NCBI RefSeq assembly: GCF_900102085.1
Contig: NZ_FMVM01000006.1
Coordinates: 73,258-137,257, forward strand
DNA: 64,000 nt
Origin: Paenibacillus polysaccharolyticus
Lineage (GTDB): Bacteria > Bacillota > Bacilli > Paenibacillales > Paenibacillaceae
Reading direction: 5' to 3'
Positions 55,490 to 64,000 of this stretch are shown piece by piece. Position numbers and translations under genes: made by a program. Position 1 is the stretch's first letter; each line of letters starts with the position of its first letter. Under the pieces are notes generated by a model. It did no database searches. It saw only the letters and a program-made list of their open reading frames with translations, and was not told where the DNA came from.

Positions 55490-55903
55490 TTATTCCCCCT
55501 GCCTCCACCACATGCCTTCCGATTTCGGGCTTGTATATTCAAAGCCAAATTGAGCATACAGGCGATCCGCAGGAACATCAGCCAGTAGACTGACCAACCC
55601 CCGCGCAGGCACGGCTTCACGCAAATAGTTCATAATTTCGCTCATGATCAGTTTCCCATAACCCTTCCCCTGAAGATCAGGATGCACTGCAATATCGACC
55701 ACTTGAAAAAAACAACCACCATCCCCAATGACACGTCCCATCCCGATGAGAACATCGGCTTCTCGCAAACACACCGCAAATAAACTGCGAGGCAGCCCTA
55801 TCTCAGCCCCCTCCCGGCTCATCGGACTCAGCCCCGCAATCTGCCGCAGTGCCAAATATTCAACCGCAGCCGGCGGTGCATGTTCAATGTTCACCTCGTT
55901 CAT
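55490..55903 (-). CDS. GNAT family N-acetyltransferase
   Basis: A 137-residue single-domain acetyltransferase. The acetyl-CoA binding motif is VHPDLQGKGYGKLIM at about 73-87; the substrate cleft is unremarkable. The closest feel is of the PhnO/YjdJ group (aminoalkyl or polyamine substrates). Stand-alone gene, no operon evidence. Confidence 0.85.
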   Translation of the reverse strand: MNEVNIEHAPPAAVEYLALRQIAGLSPMSREGAEIGLPRSLFAVCLREADVLIGMGRVIGDGGCFFQVVDIAVHPDLQGKGYGKLIMSEIMNYLREAVPARGLVSLLADVPADRLYAQFGFEYTSPKSEGMWWRQGE

Positions 55904-55944
55904 CTGTTACTCCCCTTTCTGATCTTGTATCTTATTGACCTGCA

Positions 55945-56539
55945 TCAAACGCGTGGATATTTATGTTGATCTTCCTCGGTAATTTCCCTGATCACCCTGC
56001 ATGGATTCCCAGCAGCAACAACGCCGGCAGGAATAGATTTTGTAACTACACTTCCTGCACCAATAACGGTGTTATCCCCAATGGTGACCCCTGGCAGAAC
56101 AGATACCCCTCCACCTATCCAAACATTATTTCCTACCGAGATGGGTAGAGCAACCTCCAAACCTTGATTTCGCTGTTCCGCGTCAAGAGGATGCTCAGGT
56201 GTATAAAAGCCGCAATTGGGCCCCGATAAATACATAATCTCCGAAACTGATCTTGCCCGCATCCAGCATGACAGTATTATGATTGCAATAAAAATGATCT
56301 CCAATTTCAATGTTATATCCCTGATCGCAATAAAATGGCTGCTCAATCAGAAATTTCTCCCCGGTTTTCGCAAAAAGCTTCTGAATCAGTATTTCTCTGT
56401 CTTTTAGATTACTTGGGCGAATCTGGTTATAGTCATAACACATTTCCTTCGCATAAGTACGCTCTCGAATCAACTGTTCATCGTTATTATTATCGTAAAG
56501 CAAACCCCTCTGAGCCTTTTCTTTCTCTGTCCATTTCAT
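55945..56539 (-). pseudogene. maltose/galactoside O-acetyltransferase, frameshifted
   Basis: The N-terminal half (MKWTEKEKAQRGLLYDNNND) reads from the ATG at 56539 behind GGAGG. It breaks off after DYVFIG. The left-handed beta helix resumes in another frame ([20 protein letters not shown]) and runs to 55945. The break is at a run of four C at 56221-56224 (four G on the coding strand), where one extra base is the simplest explanation. Either the gene is dead or the extra base is a sequencing error. The intact family acetylates maltose, glucose or related sugars. Confidence 0.8.
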
Positions 56540-56721
56540 GCTAATTTCCTCCAGAACCTGATTTCCTTTCATACAGATGTATCCTAACAAAAAACCAGGA
56601 ATTCTCCAATTAAGAATGGATCTACCTGCTTGAATTCATCTACTTCCTGTGTAATAGTGAGAGAAGGCTTGCGTAAAAGCGTGTTTAGATACGTCAAGTT
56701 GGTTGTAAAGGAGGAAATGTT

Positions 56722-57642
56722 GTGTTTCAACGTTGGTTGGATAACCTGTCATCGCATCCCGATGCTACGTTTATACTGCTTGGTGTTGTTGCATTGCTTC
56801 TGGCAGCTTATCTATGGTCGGCCACAGAAATTCGGCGAAGCCATGAAAGGCATATGCAGAGGATACGAGATACATTATACATAAGCACAGGCCTTTTGGG
56901 ACTACTTACCATTTGGGAACAACGAAAATATGAAGATCCCGCACAGGAACATCATGAGTTGTTACAAGCAATGCAGGCCTGCAAAGCGGCCTCATGCCTC
57001 TCCCCGCAGCTTCAGGATCAGATTCGTGACTGCGTTAAAAATGAAGATCCCGCCAGGCTTGCTCTGATGCATAAAGCACTTGAACGGGAGTGCACTGCAC
57101 TATCGGATGAATTCAGCCGAAATACATATTCGGTGCACTGGGGCAGTGCCATCTGGAACATTCTCAGGCCTGCAGCTGAACCTGCCGCACTCACGGCCAC
57201 AGCACTTTTAATCGGATACCTGTTCTACACAGAGCGTATCACTAGTACCCCCGTAGATTCCTGGGATAACCTGTTACCATGGTTTCAGGCCATTTCTCTC
57301 ATGCTTACGATACTATACGGTTACCTGCTTTGGTCCAGCCCCAAGCGTGGCACTTCAGGAGCGCTGGTCAAATGGCTATCCCTCTTGATCGCACTCTGCT
57401 CTTTGCTTCATCTGATCGGACTTGCGGCGGCCCCTTATGCCCTTGCTCTGCAACTCATTCTGTTTGTCTCCGGATTCGGATTAACTGGATCACGCTCCCG
57501 CAGCGAGCGCCCATATGCCGGACATGCTGAAACAGATGAAAACAGTAGCAATAGCCGTATGGCTACGCCAGTACATGAAGCTGTTGTAGAGGATTCCCCT
57601 CCCCCTGTGACACCTCGCAGATCTGTATCGGCGTCCGACTAG
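56722..57642 (+). CDS. integral membrane protein of unknown function
   Basis: A 306-residue protein starting with GTG behind GGAGG. There is one early helix (about 17-34), a weaker hydrophobic stretch at 52-66, a charged cytosolic middle rich in Cys and Arg (ACKAASCLSPQLQDQIRDC), four C-terminal helices (about 155-250), and a disordered tail (EDSPPPVTPRRSV). I recognise no domain. Monocistronic, ends at a good terminator. Confidence 0.7.
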   Translation: MFQRWLDNLSSHPDATFILLGVVALLLAAYLWSATEIRRSHERHMQRIRDTLYISTGLLGLLTIWEQRKYEDPAQEHHELLQAMQACKAASCLSPQLQDQIRDCVKNEDPARLALMHKALERECTALSDEFSRNTYSVHWGSAIWNILRPAAEPAALTATALLIGYLFYTERITSTPVDSWDNLLPWFQAISLMLTILYGYLLWSSPKRGTSGALVKWLSLLIALCSLLHLIGLAAAPYALALQLILFVSGFGLTGSRSRSERPYAGHAETDENSSNSRMATPVHEAVVEDSPPPVTPRRSVSASD

Positions 57643-57655
57643 TTCACACAAAAAT

Positions 57656-57697
57656 GGCTATCCCTAAGTCATCACGACGACAGGGATAGCCTGTTTA
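57656..57697. terminator. bidirectional terminator
   Basis: GGCTATCCCT pairs with AGGGATAGCC, followed by a T-run. It ends the membrane protein gene and, on the minus strand, the sulfate operon. Confidence 0.85.
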
Positions 57698-57767
57698 TTT
57701 TTTAAAATCAACCATGTAACACACAGGATTTTCATATGAAATGCTCTTAGGATAAGATGAAAAGGGA

Positions 57768-58007
57768 TTATCCTTTCGCACTCGCGTTTGATCCACGAAC
57801 GGAACGGGCGGAGTTGCTTCTAGCCGTATTGCCAGATTTGGAGGCATTGCCTGAGGACGTATTTTCAAAACGTTTGCGCTCGGTACGCTCCATCTGCACA
57901 ATCTGTCCCTCATGTACCACAATATGCAATGAACCAAATTCCATGTCATCCAGCTGTCCGGCAATTCGGTTTAACCATACCTCATCCACTTTTAACGGCT
58001 TAGCCAC
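57768..58007 (-). CDS. YezD family protein (DUF2292)
   Basis: A 79-residue cytosolic protein. The core reads MEFGSLHIVVHEGQIVQMER, the YezD signature; the C-terminus is a Ser/Asn/Arg-rich extension (GNASKSGNTARSNSARSVRG) beyond the usual length. It is the last gene of the sulfate uptake operon and starts with GTG behind GGAGG. Family members accompany sulfur genes, but their biochemical role is not established. Confidence 0.82.
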   Translation of the reverse strand: MAKPLKVDEVWLNRIAGQLDDMEFGSLHIVVHEGQIVQMERTERKRFENTSSGNASKSGNTARSNSARSVRGSNASAKG

Positions 58008-58165
58008 TTGAGCCGCCTCCTCTTCTCGGGCTAACACCCGTTATTCATCCTGTACGTACCTGTCATTTAAAGTGTTGAACTATAATTCATTCTTATCCAA
58101 CCCATATACTTGGTTTATACAATATCAGGGCTTCCAGCAGCTGTCAATTGATATTTTGATCCACA

Positions 58166-59044
58166 CTATGCCTTTTCTGCAACGGCTTTATGACCAAGCC
58201 AGCTCTTGAGTAGCAACGTAGCTAAAGCCAAGATTAACAGTAGGGAAGCGACGGCAAATGAGGCTGAAAACTGATATTCGTTATACAAAATCTCGACGTG
58301 AAGCGGCAAGGTATTGGTTTCTCCACGAATATGTCCGGATACAACCGACACTGCTCCAAACTCACCCATAGCACGTGCATTACACAGGATAATTCCGTAG
58401 AGAAGTCCCCATTTAATATTGGGTAATGTCACACTCCAGAAGATGCGCCACCCGGAGGCTCCAAGTGTTACAGCCGCTTCTTCTTCTCGCGTACCTTGAT
58501 CTTCCATCAGCGGAATCAGCTCTCTTGCCACAAAAGGAAAGGTAATAAATAACGTCGCTATCACAATTCCCGGCAGTGCAAAAATGATTTTGATATCATG
58601 CTCGGCCAGCCACGGGCCAAACCATCCGTTTGAGCCAAACACCAGGACAAAGATCAAACCGCCAACGACAGGCGAGATGGAAAAGGGAAGATCAATCAGT
58701 GTGATGAGCAGCCCTTTACCTTTGAATTGGAACTTGGTGATAACCCAAGCCGCTGCCACGCCAAAGATCGTATTGAGCGGAACGGTTATTGCAGCAACCA
58801 ACAGTGTCAGCTTCAGTGCAGACCAGGCATCCGGTTCCGTCAGCGCAGCGATGTAGACCCCCCAGCCTTGCTTCAACGCTTCCATAAGTACGATGACCAG
58901 TGGCAGGATCAGCAACCAGATCAGGACGAGACTCGCAAGTCCGATCAGTAGCCATTTTACCCAAGGTGCTTCTGTTGTGGCGCGATTTGTACTGCGACCG
59001 GTTTTTACAGGTGGAACAGGACTAAGGAGAACAGAACCCGCCAT
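58166..59044 (-). CDS. cysW: sulfate/thiosulfate ABC permease CysW
   Basis: A 292-residue permease of the CysTW pair. Membrane helices are at about 30-55 and onward; the EAA loop reads EEEAAVTLGASGWRIFWSVT. The late block ILCNARAMGEFGAVSVVSGH marks the CysW side of the pair. The ATG at 59044 lies seven bases behind GGAGG. It follows cysT and precedes yezD. The ATPase gene cysA is not in this operon, so an unlinked ATPase is likely. Confidence 0.93.
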   Translation of the reverse strand: MAGSVLLSPVPPVKTGRSTNRATTEAPWVKWLLIGLASLVLIWLLILPLVIVLMEALKQGWGVYIAALTEPDAWSALKLTLLVAAITVPLNTIFGVAAAWVITKFQFKGKGLLITLIDLPFSISPVVGGLIFVLVFGSNGWFGPWLAEHDIKIIFALPGIVIATLFITFPFVARELIPLMEDQGTREEEAAVTLGASGWRIFWSVTLPNIKWGLLYGIILCNARAMGEFGAVSVVSGHIRGETNTLPLHVEILYNEYQFSASFAVASLLLILALATLLLKSWLGHKAVAEKA

Positions 59045-59179
59045 ATGTACACCTCCTTCGGTTTGGTGAGTGCGCCACATTGTGGCAATGTTAATCCATC
59101 CGGGCCGCCACGAATGGGCAAGCCGCACGGACAGAATGTGAAGTGATCGGGCACTCTTCCGGCTCTACTATTGCTGCGA

Positions 59180-60019
59180 TCACACTCTCCCTGCCTTCCG
59201 ACTCCAGCGCTGGAGAGAGTTGATGATGAGCAGCAGGATAAATGAGATCAACAAGAGTAACAAGGCTACCGCTGTAGCCCCTGCATAATCAAACTGCTCC
59301 AGCTTGGACATGATGAGCAGCGGTGCGATTTCCGTTTTCATCGGCATATTGCCTGAAATAAATACGACCGAACCATACTCACCAATGCCCCGTGCAAATG
59401 CTAGCGCAAACCCCGTCAGCAGCGGTGGGATGAGATCCGGCAGCAAAACGGCACGGAATATCCGCCATCGCCCCGCACCCAGCGTCGCCGCTGCTTCTTC
59501 GACCTCAGCTTCAAGCTCTTCCAGCACTGGCTGTACCGTACGCACGACAAAAGGGATGCCGATAAACATAAGTGCGAGTGTAATTCCCACTTGAGAGTAT
59601 GCCAGCTTGATGCCCAAAGGTTCTACAAATTGTCCGATCCATCCATTCCCGGCATAGATCGCTGTCAGAGCCACCCCGGCTACGGCCGTGGGTAGCGCAA
59701 ACGGAAGATCAATAACCGCATCGAACAATCTCTTACCAGGGAATTCATACCGAACCAGCACCCAGGCCAGAAGAAGGCCCAGGAACAGGTCAATTAGTGC
59801 CGCCGCACCAGCTGTCAGGAAACTGACCCGGAACGAAGCCAGCACCCTTGGATTGGTAGCCACCTCCACCATCGTTGCCCAGGTCAATCCCGTGGAGTTG
59901 AATAACAGTGCCGTCAGCGGAATCAGCACGACCAGACTCAGGTAAAGCACGCTGTACCCCATCGTTAATCCGAATCCCGGCAATGTCCGCCTTCCCCGGG
60001 CCGCGATAACCTTGCTCAT
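59180..60019 (-). CDS. cysT: sulfate/thiosulfate ABC permease CysT
   Basis: A 279-residue permease, the CysT half of the sulfate transporter. The EAA loop reads [20 protein letters not shown], and [16 protein letters not shown] is the family marker. The gene is separated from cysP and cysW by gaps of about 135-140 bp, with no terminator between them. Confidence 0.93.
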   Translation of the reverse strand: MSKVIAARGRRTLPGFGLTMGYSVLYLSLVVLIPLTALLFNSTGLTWATMVEVATNPRVLASFRVSFLTAGAAALIDLFLGLLLAWVLVRYEFPGKRLFDAVIDLPFALPTAVAGVALTAIYAGNGWIGQFVEPLGIKLAYSQVGITLALMFIGIPFVVRTVQPVLEELEAEVEEAAATLGAGRWRIFRAVLLPDLIPPLLTGFALAFARGIGEYGSVVFISGNMPMKTEIAPLLIMSKLEQFDYAGATAVALLLLLISFILLLIINSLQRWSRKAGRV

Positions 60020-60159
60020 GCCTATTCATCCTCTCTGCCGTCAGCCGGTCAGGCTGGTTGGCTGCGTACAGCGCAATTTATGCTTTGTTTGATTTACTTT
60101 GACTGGTTTGCTTTGATTGATTTCTTTTACTCGCTTGGGATGCTGTTGTCCTGTTATTC

Positions 60160-61248
60160 TTAGCTACCCGGCACGTAGATCTGGTCGAAGATACCTCCGT
60201 CATTAAAGTGTTTGGCCTGGGTATCCCGCCAAGTACCAAAGACATCTTTTAACGTAAACAGCTCCAGCTTCGGAAACTGATCTTTGAATTTTTCCTTTAC
60301 GCTATCCAGCGTAGGACGGTAGTAATTTTCGGCGGCAATCGTCTGGCCTTCTTCGCTATATAGGTATTTGAGATACGCATCTGCCACGTCGCGAGTGCCT
60401 TTTTTATCCGCATTTTTATCCACGATCGCTACAGGAGGTTCAGCCAAAATGCTGATAGAAGGCACGACAATGTCAAATTTGTCTGGCCCTAACTCTTTGA
60501 CAGAAAGGAATGCCTCATTCTCCCAAGCCAGCAATACATCGCCAATGCCGCGTTCCACAAATGTCGTTGTCGCCCCACGAGCACCCGAGTCAAGCACAGG
60601 GGCATGTTTGAACAGCTCTGCCACGAACTGCTTAGCCTTCTCTTCGTCGTTGTTGTTATGCTTCAGCGCGTAACCCCAGGCCGCTAAATAGTTCCACCGT
60701 GCTCCGCCTGAAGTCTTCGGATTCGGAGTAATAACCTGTGTATCTCCCTTGATCAGATCATCCCAGTCCTTGATGCCTTTCGGATTGCCTTTGCGCACCA
60801 GAAATACAATTGTGGACGTGTACGGAGAGCTGTTGTGCTCGTATTTGTCCTGCCAGCCTGCATTAATCAGACCTTTATCTTCAATCGCATCGATATCATA
60901 GCCCAGTGCCAGTGTCACCACATCTGCATCCAGTCCGTCAATGACCGAACGGCTCTGTTTACCCGAACCTCCGTGAGATTGTTTGATCGTCACTTCCTGG
61001 CCTTTCTCTTTCAGCCAATGGGCGGCAAATGCTTTGTTATATTCCTCATAAAGTTCCCTTGTCGGGTCATAGGAGACATTGAGCAGTTCAACTGCTTTGC
61101 TGCCTTCTTTATTCCCATCTGTCCCCGTTCCTGTTGCTGCGCCAGTTGCACTTGACCCGTCGTTATTTGATCCGCAAGCTGCCAGCACCCCCGTTAACAC
61201 CAATGCCAACCCCATCAGAATTCCTTTGTGAACTCTCTTTTTCATCAT
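60160..61248 (-). CDS. sulfate-binding lipoprotein (Sbp/CysP)
   Basis: A 362-residue exported substrate-binding protein. The lipobox is GVLAAC after a hydrophobic signal. The family core includes [23 protein letters not shown]-like [18 protein letters not shown], and [20 protein letters not shown]. The ATG at 61248 lies six bases behind GGGGAG. It is the first gene of the sulfate operon (binding protein, cysT, cysW, yezD) with a controlled leader upstream. Confidence 0.92.
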   Translation of the reverse strand: MMKKRVHKGILMGLALVLTGVLAACGSNNDGSSATGAATGTGTDGNKEGSKAVELLNVSYDPTRELYEEYNKAFAAHWLKEKGQEVTIKQSHGGSGKQSRSVIDGLDADVVTLALGYDIDAIEDKGLINAGWQDKYEHNSSPYTSTIVFLVRKGNPKGIKDWDDLIKGDTQVITPNPKTSGGARWNYLAAWGYALKHNNNDEEKAKQFVAELFKHAPVLDSGARGATTTFVERGIGDVLLAWENEAFLSVKELGPDKFDIVVPSISILAEPPVAIVDKNADKKGTRDVADAYLKYLYSEEGQTIAAENYYRPTLDSVKEKFKDQFPKLELFTLKDVFGTWRDTQAKHFNDGGIFDQIYVPGS

Positions 61249-61323
61249 CTTACACTCCCCCCGATATAAACTTGCATGATCAACTACAGGTCGGCAGAAC
61301 AGCGGTACGCACCAGAAAAGAAC

Positions 61324-61428
61324 AAAAAGACGGAGGAACCCCCTGCGCATTCTTCCCTCATCAAGTCATACCGACCCCTATAGTCGTGTATGCTTCATCG
61401 GTAAAATGCACTGCGGTGTTCCTCCGTC
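61324..61428 (-). promoter_or_regulatory. attenuator-like leader of the sulfate operon
   Basis: On the minus strand GACGGAGGAAC (61418-61428) pairs perfectly with GTTCCTCCGTC (61329-61339), enclosing about 78 bases, and the 3' arm is followed by a T-run (61324-61328). This is a terminator with a structured middle placed before the first gene, typical of an RNA-based attenuator. No SAM-I or T-box consensus was recognised in the enclosed segment. Confidence 0.65.
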
Positions 61429-61507
61429 TATACGGTGAGAACGTTATGCTGTTCAAGTGTTTGCAGTCATTTTTATTATTCCTACCTGTTTAGTAAATTA
61501 TATACGT

Positions 61508-61536
61508 ATAATAAAGGCAGTCTATATGACTGTCAA
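61508..61536 (-). promoter_or_regulatory. consensus promoter of the sulfate operon
   Basis: On the minus strand TTGACA (61531-61536) and TATTAT (61508-61513) are separated by exactly 17 bp. A match this close to consensus suggests constitutive initiation with control further downstream at the attenuator. Confidence 0.8.
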
Positions 61537-61608
61537 ACGTTTTTTTCCGTTTTTTACCGAAATACCGCAACATTGACTCCACTTCCCTCCCTCACCATAA
61601 TATAAAAT

Positions 61609-62520
61609 ATGAGACCAACACACCGACCACCCCTGTTACGTAAATCAGACGGATTCCGCCGGCAAAAACTAATAGTGCTACCCGAATCATTACTGATGGA
61701 AGCGGCTGCTTCCCCGGTGACATCGGGATTGTATGTTACGGATATTGGATATTTCCATGAAGCAGAGCATCATTATCGGGATCGCCCCGAAGGATGTGAC
61801 TCACACATTCTGATGTACTGCACGGAAGGCTCAGGCTGGTATGAACTGGAGCAGGGTAAAACCTGCAAGGTGCAACCGGGGAACCTGATTATTTTGCCCG
61901 CCCACGTTCCTCATATCTATGGTGCCAACACGGAAGAACCGTGGAGTATATACTGGTTTCACTTGCGCGGTGAACACGCCCATGCATACATCGAATCTTT
62001 GATCTCACAGCAAATTACAACAATGCCACCTGCGAAGGCACAACGATGGCTGGAGCTTTTTCATGAGTGTTACGGCGCACTCGAAACCGGATATTCGCTG
62101 CAAACGATGACCTTTGCCTCACAGATTATTGGTTACATGCTCGGCTTGCTTGCTTACGGTTCCTATGCCTCTGCGACAGATAACGGAGTGATGACCAGCA
62201 AACAAGCAGCCGAGTATTCTGTACAGTATATGCTGGAGCACCTGGAGAGCGGGGTTACACTCAAGGAACTGGCAGCGCATGCCCGCTTGTCCGTGCCGCA
62301 TTATTCCCAAGTGTTCAAACAGGTGACGGGTCATTCACCCATCGATTATTTCTTACGGCTCAAAATCCAGCATTCCTGCCGTTATCTTGATTTTACCGAT
62401 TGGACGATCAAACAGATCAGCTCCGAGCTGGGGTTCAGTGACCCGTACTATTTTTCACGACTGTTCAGCAAAATGATGGGTCAATCCCCCACGGATTACC
62501 GGAACCAATCCAAAGGATAA
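61609..62520 (+). CDS. AraC family transcriptional regulator
   Basis: A 303-residue regulator with an N-terminal AraC-type cupin domain (about 45-150; LMYCTEGSGWYELEQG, then NLIILPAHVPHIYG) and two C-terminal helix-turn-helix motifs (VTLKELAAHARLSVPHYSQV and WTIKQISSELGFSDPYYFSR). The effector is probably a sugar. The start is uncertain; no good ribosome binding site precedes 61609. It is divergent from the sulfate operon but need not control it. Confidence 0.88.
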   Translation: MRPTHRPPLLRKSDGFRRQKLIVLPESLLMEAAASPVTSGLYVTDIGYFHEAEHHYRDRPEGCDSHILMYCTEGSGWYELEQGKTCKVQPGNLIILPAHVPHIYGANTEEPWSIYWFHLRGEHAHAYIESLISQQITTMPPAKAQRWLELFHECYGALETGYSLQTMTFASQIIGYMLGLLAYGSYASATDNGVMTSKQAAEYSVQYMLEHLESGVTLKELAAHARLSVPHYSQVFKQVTGHSPIDYFLRLKIQHSCRYLDFTDWTIKQISSELGFSDPYYFSRLFSKMMGQSPTDYRNQSKG

Positions 62521-62628
62521 ATTTGTGGGAAATTACAGCAACCTTTTGAACAAAAGGGTCGTCTATAGGGGCAAATCACTTTAAAACAAAGGGATATGAA
62601 CTTCCTGGAAAAGCGAGGCGACACCGAA

Positions 62629-63312
62629 ATGAAGAAAAATATTATAGCAACTCTTACAGTAGGAGCCCTGCTTACACTCTCCTTAAGTGCGGGCCCTCTC
62701 CATGCTGCGCCGTCCAAATTTACGGATATTCAAGGTATTCCGGGTGCAGACAAAATCGAATCTCTCCATCAGAATGGATTAATTAAAGGGGTTAGCGATA
62801 ACTTGTTCAAGCCAGAAGAACAGCTGAGTACCGCGCAAGGCGTTCAATTGATCGTAGACGGACTGGACTTAAACCTGAATGCTATTCGTTTTATTAAAAT
62901 GCCTGTACCTAGTGATTATTTCTCTGCTGTAAAAGACGGTGTCTGGTACAGCGATGCTTTCATCCGCGCACAGTACAACAGCATCAAGCTTCCGCAAAAT
63001 ATTGATCCGTCCAAACCGCTCACTCGTGAGCAGTACACTCTGTTCCTCATGCAAGCGATTGAGGCCAAAGGTGGTCTGCCTATGATCAAAATCCAGCCGG
63101 TAGACATTGCGGACGAGAATGAGCTTACACCAGAGTACCAAGGCGCCGTACAACGTTCTCTGGTGCTGAAGATTAGCGCGCTGGATGCGGAAGGACAGTT
63201 CCATCCGAAACAAGCCATTACTCGTGCTGAGGCTGCCGTGATGATGTACAATGCCATGGAGCACATGAAATCCTTCTTCACACCGCAAATCCCGGAAACA
63301 CCGGAGAAGTAA
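62629..63312 (+). CDS. SLH domain protein
   Basis: A 227-residue exported protein. The signal peptide is at about 1-26 (MKKNIIATLTVGALLTLSLS), followed by SLH-like segments (FTDIQGIPGADKIESLHQNG, then ITRAEAAVMMYNAMEHM near the C-terminus). It probably binds the cell-wall polymer. The ATG at 62629 is preferred over 62596 because the signal peptide starts there. Monocistronic, ends at a terminator. Confidence 0.85.
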   Translation: MKKNIIATLTVGALLTLSLSAGPLHAAPSKFTDIQGIPGADKIESLHQNGLIKGVSDNLFKPEEQLSTAQGVQLIVDGLDLNLNAIRFIKMPVPSDYFSAVKDGVWYSDAFIRAQYNSIKLPQNIDPSKPLTREQYTLFLMQAIEAKGGLPMIKIQPVDIADENELTPEYQGAVQRSLVLKISALDAEGQFHPKQAITRAEAAVMMYNAMEHMKSFFTPQIPETPEK

Positions 63313-63343
63313 ATGGTATCTCAGGATAAAAGAATAGAATGGC

Positions 63344-63382
63344 AAACCCCGCATCTTTCTTCTTTAGAAGGTGCGGGGTTTT
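63344..63382 (+). terminator. terminator of the SLH protein gene
   Basis: AAACCCCGCA pairs with TGCGGGGTTTT; T-run follows. Confidence 0.88.
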
Positions 63383-63549
63383 GTGTACAGCCTCAGTGCG
63401 ATTCTAAGACACTTGGGGAAAAGCTCTAAGAAAAACTGGTTTCCCAGGTCGGTTAAATCCGAGCTTCGTAGGATCAAATCTTCCTTCAGCGAGCCATCCT
63501 CCTGAAACGGATCTACAACAATCAACTGGTGTTCTACTAGAAATTGCAT
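63364..63549 (-). pseudogene. possible remnant of a small hypothetical gene
   Basis: A short minus-strand frame has protein-like composition (VEHQLIVVDPFQEDGSLKED, then SSDLTDLGNQFFLELF) but no ribosome binding site, and its end overlaps the terminator at 63344-63382. It could be a decaying gene fragment. Alternative: chance frame. Confidence 0.3.
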
Positions 63550-63571
63550 ACCGACGGTCTGTAAAAATAGC

Positions 63572-63614
63572 AAAAAAGCGAGTACTTTCCTCCAATAAGA
63601 GGATGTACTCGCTT
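63572..63614 (-). terminator. terminator of the nitroreductase gene
   Basis: On the minus strand AAGCGAGTAC pairs with GTACTCGCTT and is followed by TTTTGC. Confidence 0.85.
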
Positions 63615-63650
63615 AGAATATTACTGCCTATAATTCACGTTTAGATAGAC

Positions 63651-64000
63651 TTAGAAAGAACCTTTTACAACCACTTCGGACAATGGGAAGCGACCTGATG
63701 GACGAGCTGGCTCAGCAGCTTTACCTACAGTAATCAGCAAAGTTGGTACAAAGCGTGCAGGGATGTTGAATGCTTCGATCAATTGTTGTGGGTTGTATCC
63801 GCCCATTGGGCAAGTGTCATAACCCAGGGAACGTGCTGCCAGCATAATGTTTTGGGAAGCAAAAGAAGCGTTGCGGATTGCTTCATCACGAGCGATTTGC
63901 GGGCTTTGGTAAGCACCGTTAATTTGACCCACCAACGCGTCACGAACTTCAGCAGGCAATGCGCCAGCTTCAACAGCTTGATCGTAGATGAATGTATTGC
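63651..64000 (-). CDS. nitroreductase family protein (C-terminal part)
   Basis: The C-terminal 116 residues of an FMN-dependent nitroreductase; the N-terminus lies beyond the window. The family marker NIMLAARSLGYDTCPMGGYN and the C-terminal VTLL-like strand (VPTLLITVGKAAEPARPSGR) are clear. The frame is open to base 64000. Likely an NAD(P)H quinone or nitro reductase. Confidence 0.88.
   Translation of the reverse strand, partial: NTFIYDQAVEAGALPAEVRDALVGQINGAYQSPQIARDEAIRNASFASQNIMLAARSLGYDTCPMGGYNPQQLIEAFNIPARFVPTLLITVGKAAEPARPSGRFPLSEVVVKGSF

Noticed and set aside
61324..61428. SAM-I riboswitch before the sulfate operon
   Set aside because: Only a GATGAAGC-like stretch agrees; the conserved AGAGG...GGCAACC core is missing.

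Overview
The window looks like chromosomal DNA of a Paenibacillus-type endospore-forming Firmicute. This rests on recognised gene families and was not checked against a database. The pointers are a YesM/YesN-type two-component system beside sugar ABC permeases, a roughly 2,000-residue surface protein with Ig-like repeats and SLH domains, a second SLH protein, FosB, several YjcZ-like mini-proteins, and strong purine-rich ribosome binding sites with frequent GTG and TTG starts. No rRNA, tRNA, CRISPR array, prophage or insertion sequence was seen.

Layout. 0-6 kb: two sugar ABC permeases divergent from a histidine kinase/response regulator pair. 6-15 kb: housekeeping and membrane genes (ACR3-like transporter, TspO-like protein, RidA, an NAD(P)-binding protein, MFS, a 5TM histidine kinase, a PAP2-like phosphatase, an HD-GYP protein). 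15-17 kb: an ECF sigma factor with its RskA-like anti-sigma factor, then a strong promoter and terminator framing about 290 nt of non-coding sequence. 17-21 kb: three YjcZ-like small proteins, a BNR-repeat protein with a small partner, and a thiamine-binding-type protein. 21-25 kb: class I ribonucleotide reductase (alpha, beta) behind two NrdR boxes and a long structured leader. 25-30 kb: a TPR-SMI1/KNR4-Imm51 fusion, an APH-like kinase and an S9 peptidase. 30-36 kb: the giant surface protein. 36-46 kb: FosB, an SDR, gamma-glutamyltransferase, a BMP-family lipoprotein with a frameshifted chemotaxis receptor, a repeat-rich spacer, a bifunctional NAD(P)HX repair enzyme and an NmrA-like protein.

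46-55 kb is the most interesting stretch: a compact lanthipeptide locus on the minus strand. A 45-residue precursor gene lies just upstream of a lyase-kinase-cyclase synthetase. The synthetase is followed by a GNAT acetyltransferase, an unrecognised TPR protein and an S9-family serine peptidase, all with overlapping ends and closed by a terminator. An RHH regulator and an MFS transporter lie upstream on the same strand. The synthetase cyclase keeps its Cys-Cys-His zinc ligands, which is a class IV rather than class III trait, while the precursor leader looks class III-like and contains no proline.

55-64 kb: a GNAT protein, a frameshifted acyltransferase, a membrane protein, a sulfate uptake operon (binding protein, two permeases, YezD) preceded by a consensus promoter and an attenuator-like hairpin, an AraC regulator, an SLH protein and a nitroreductase cut by the window end.
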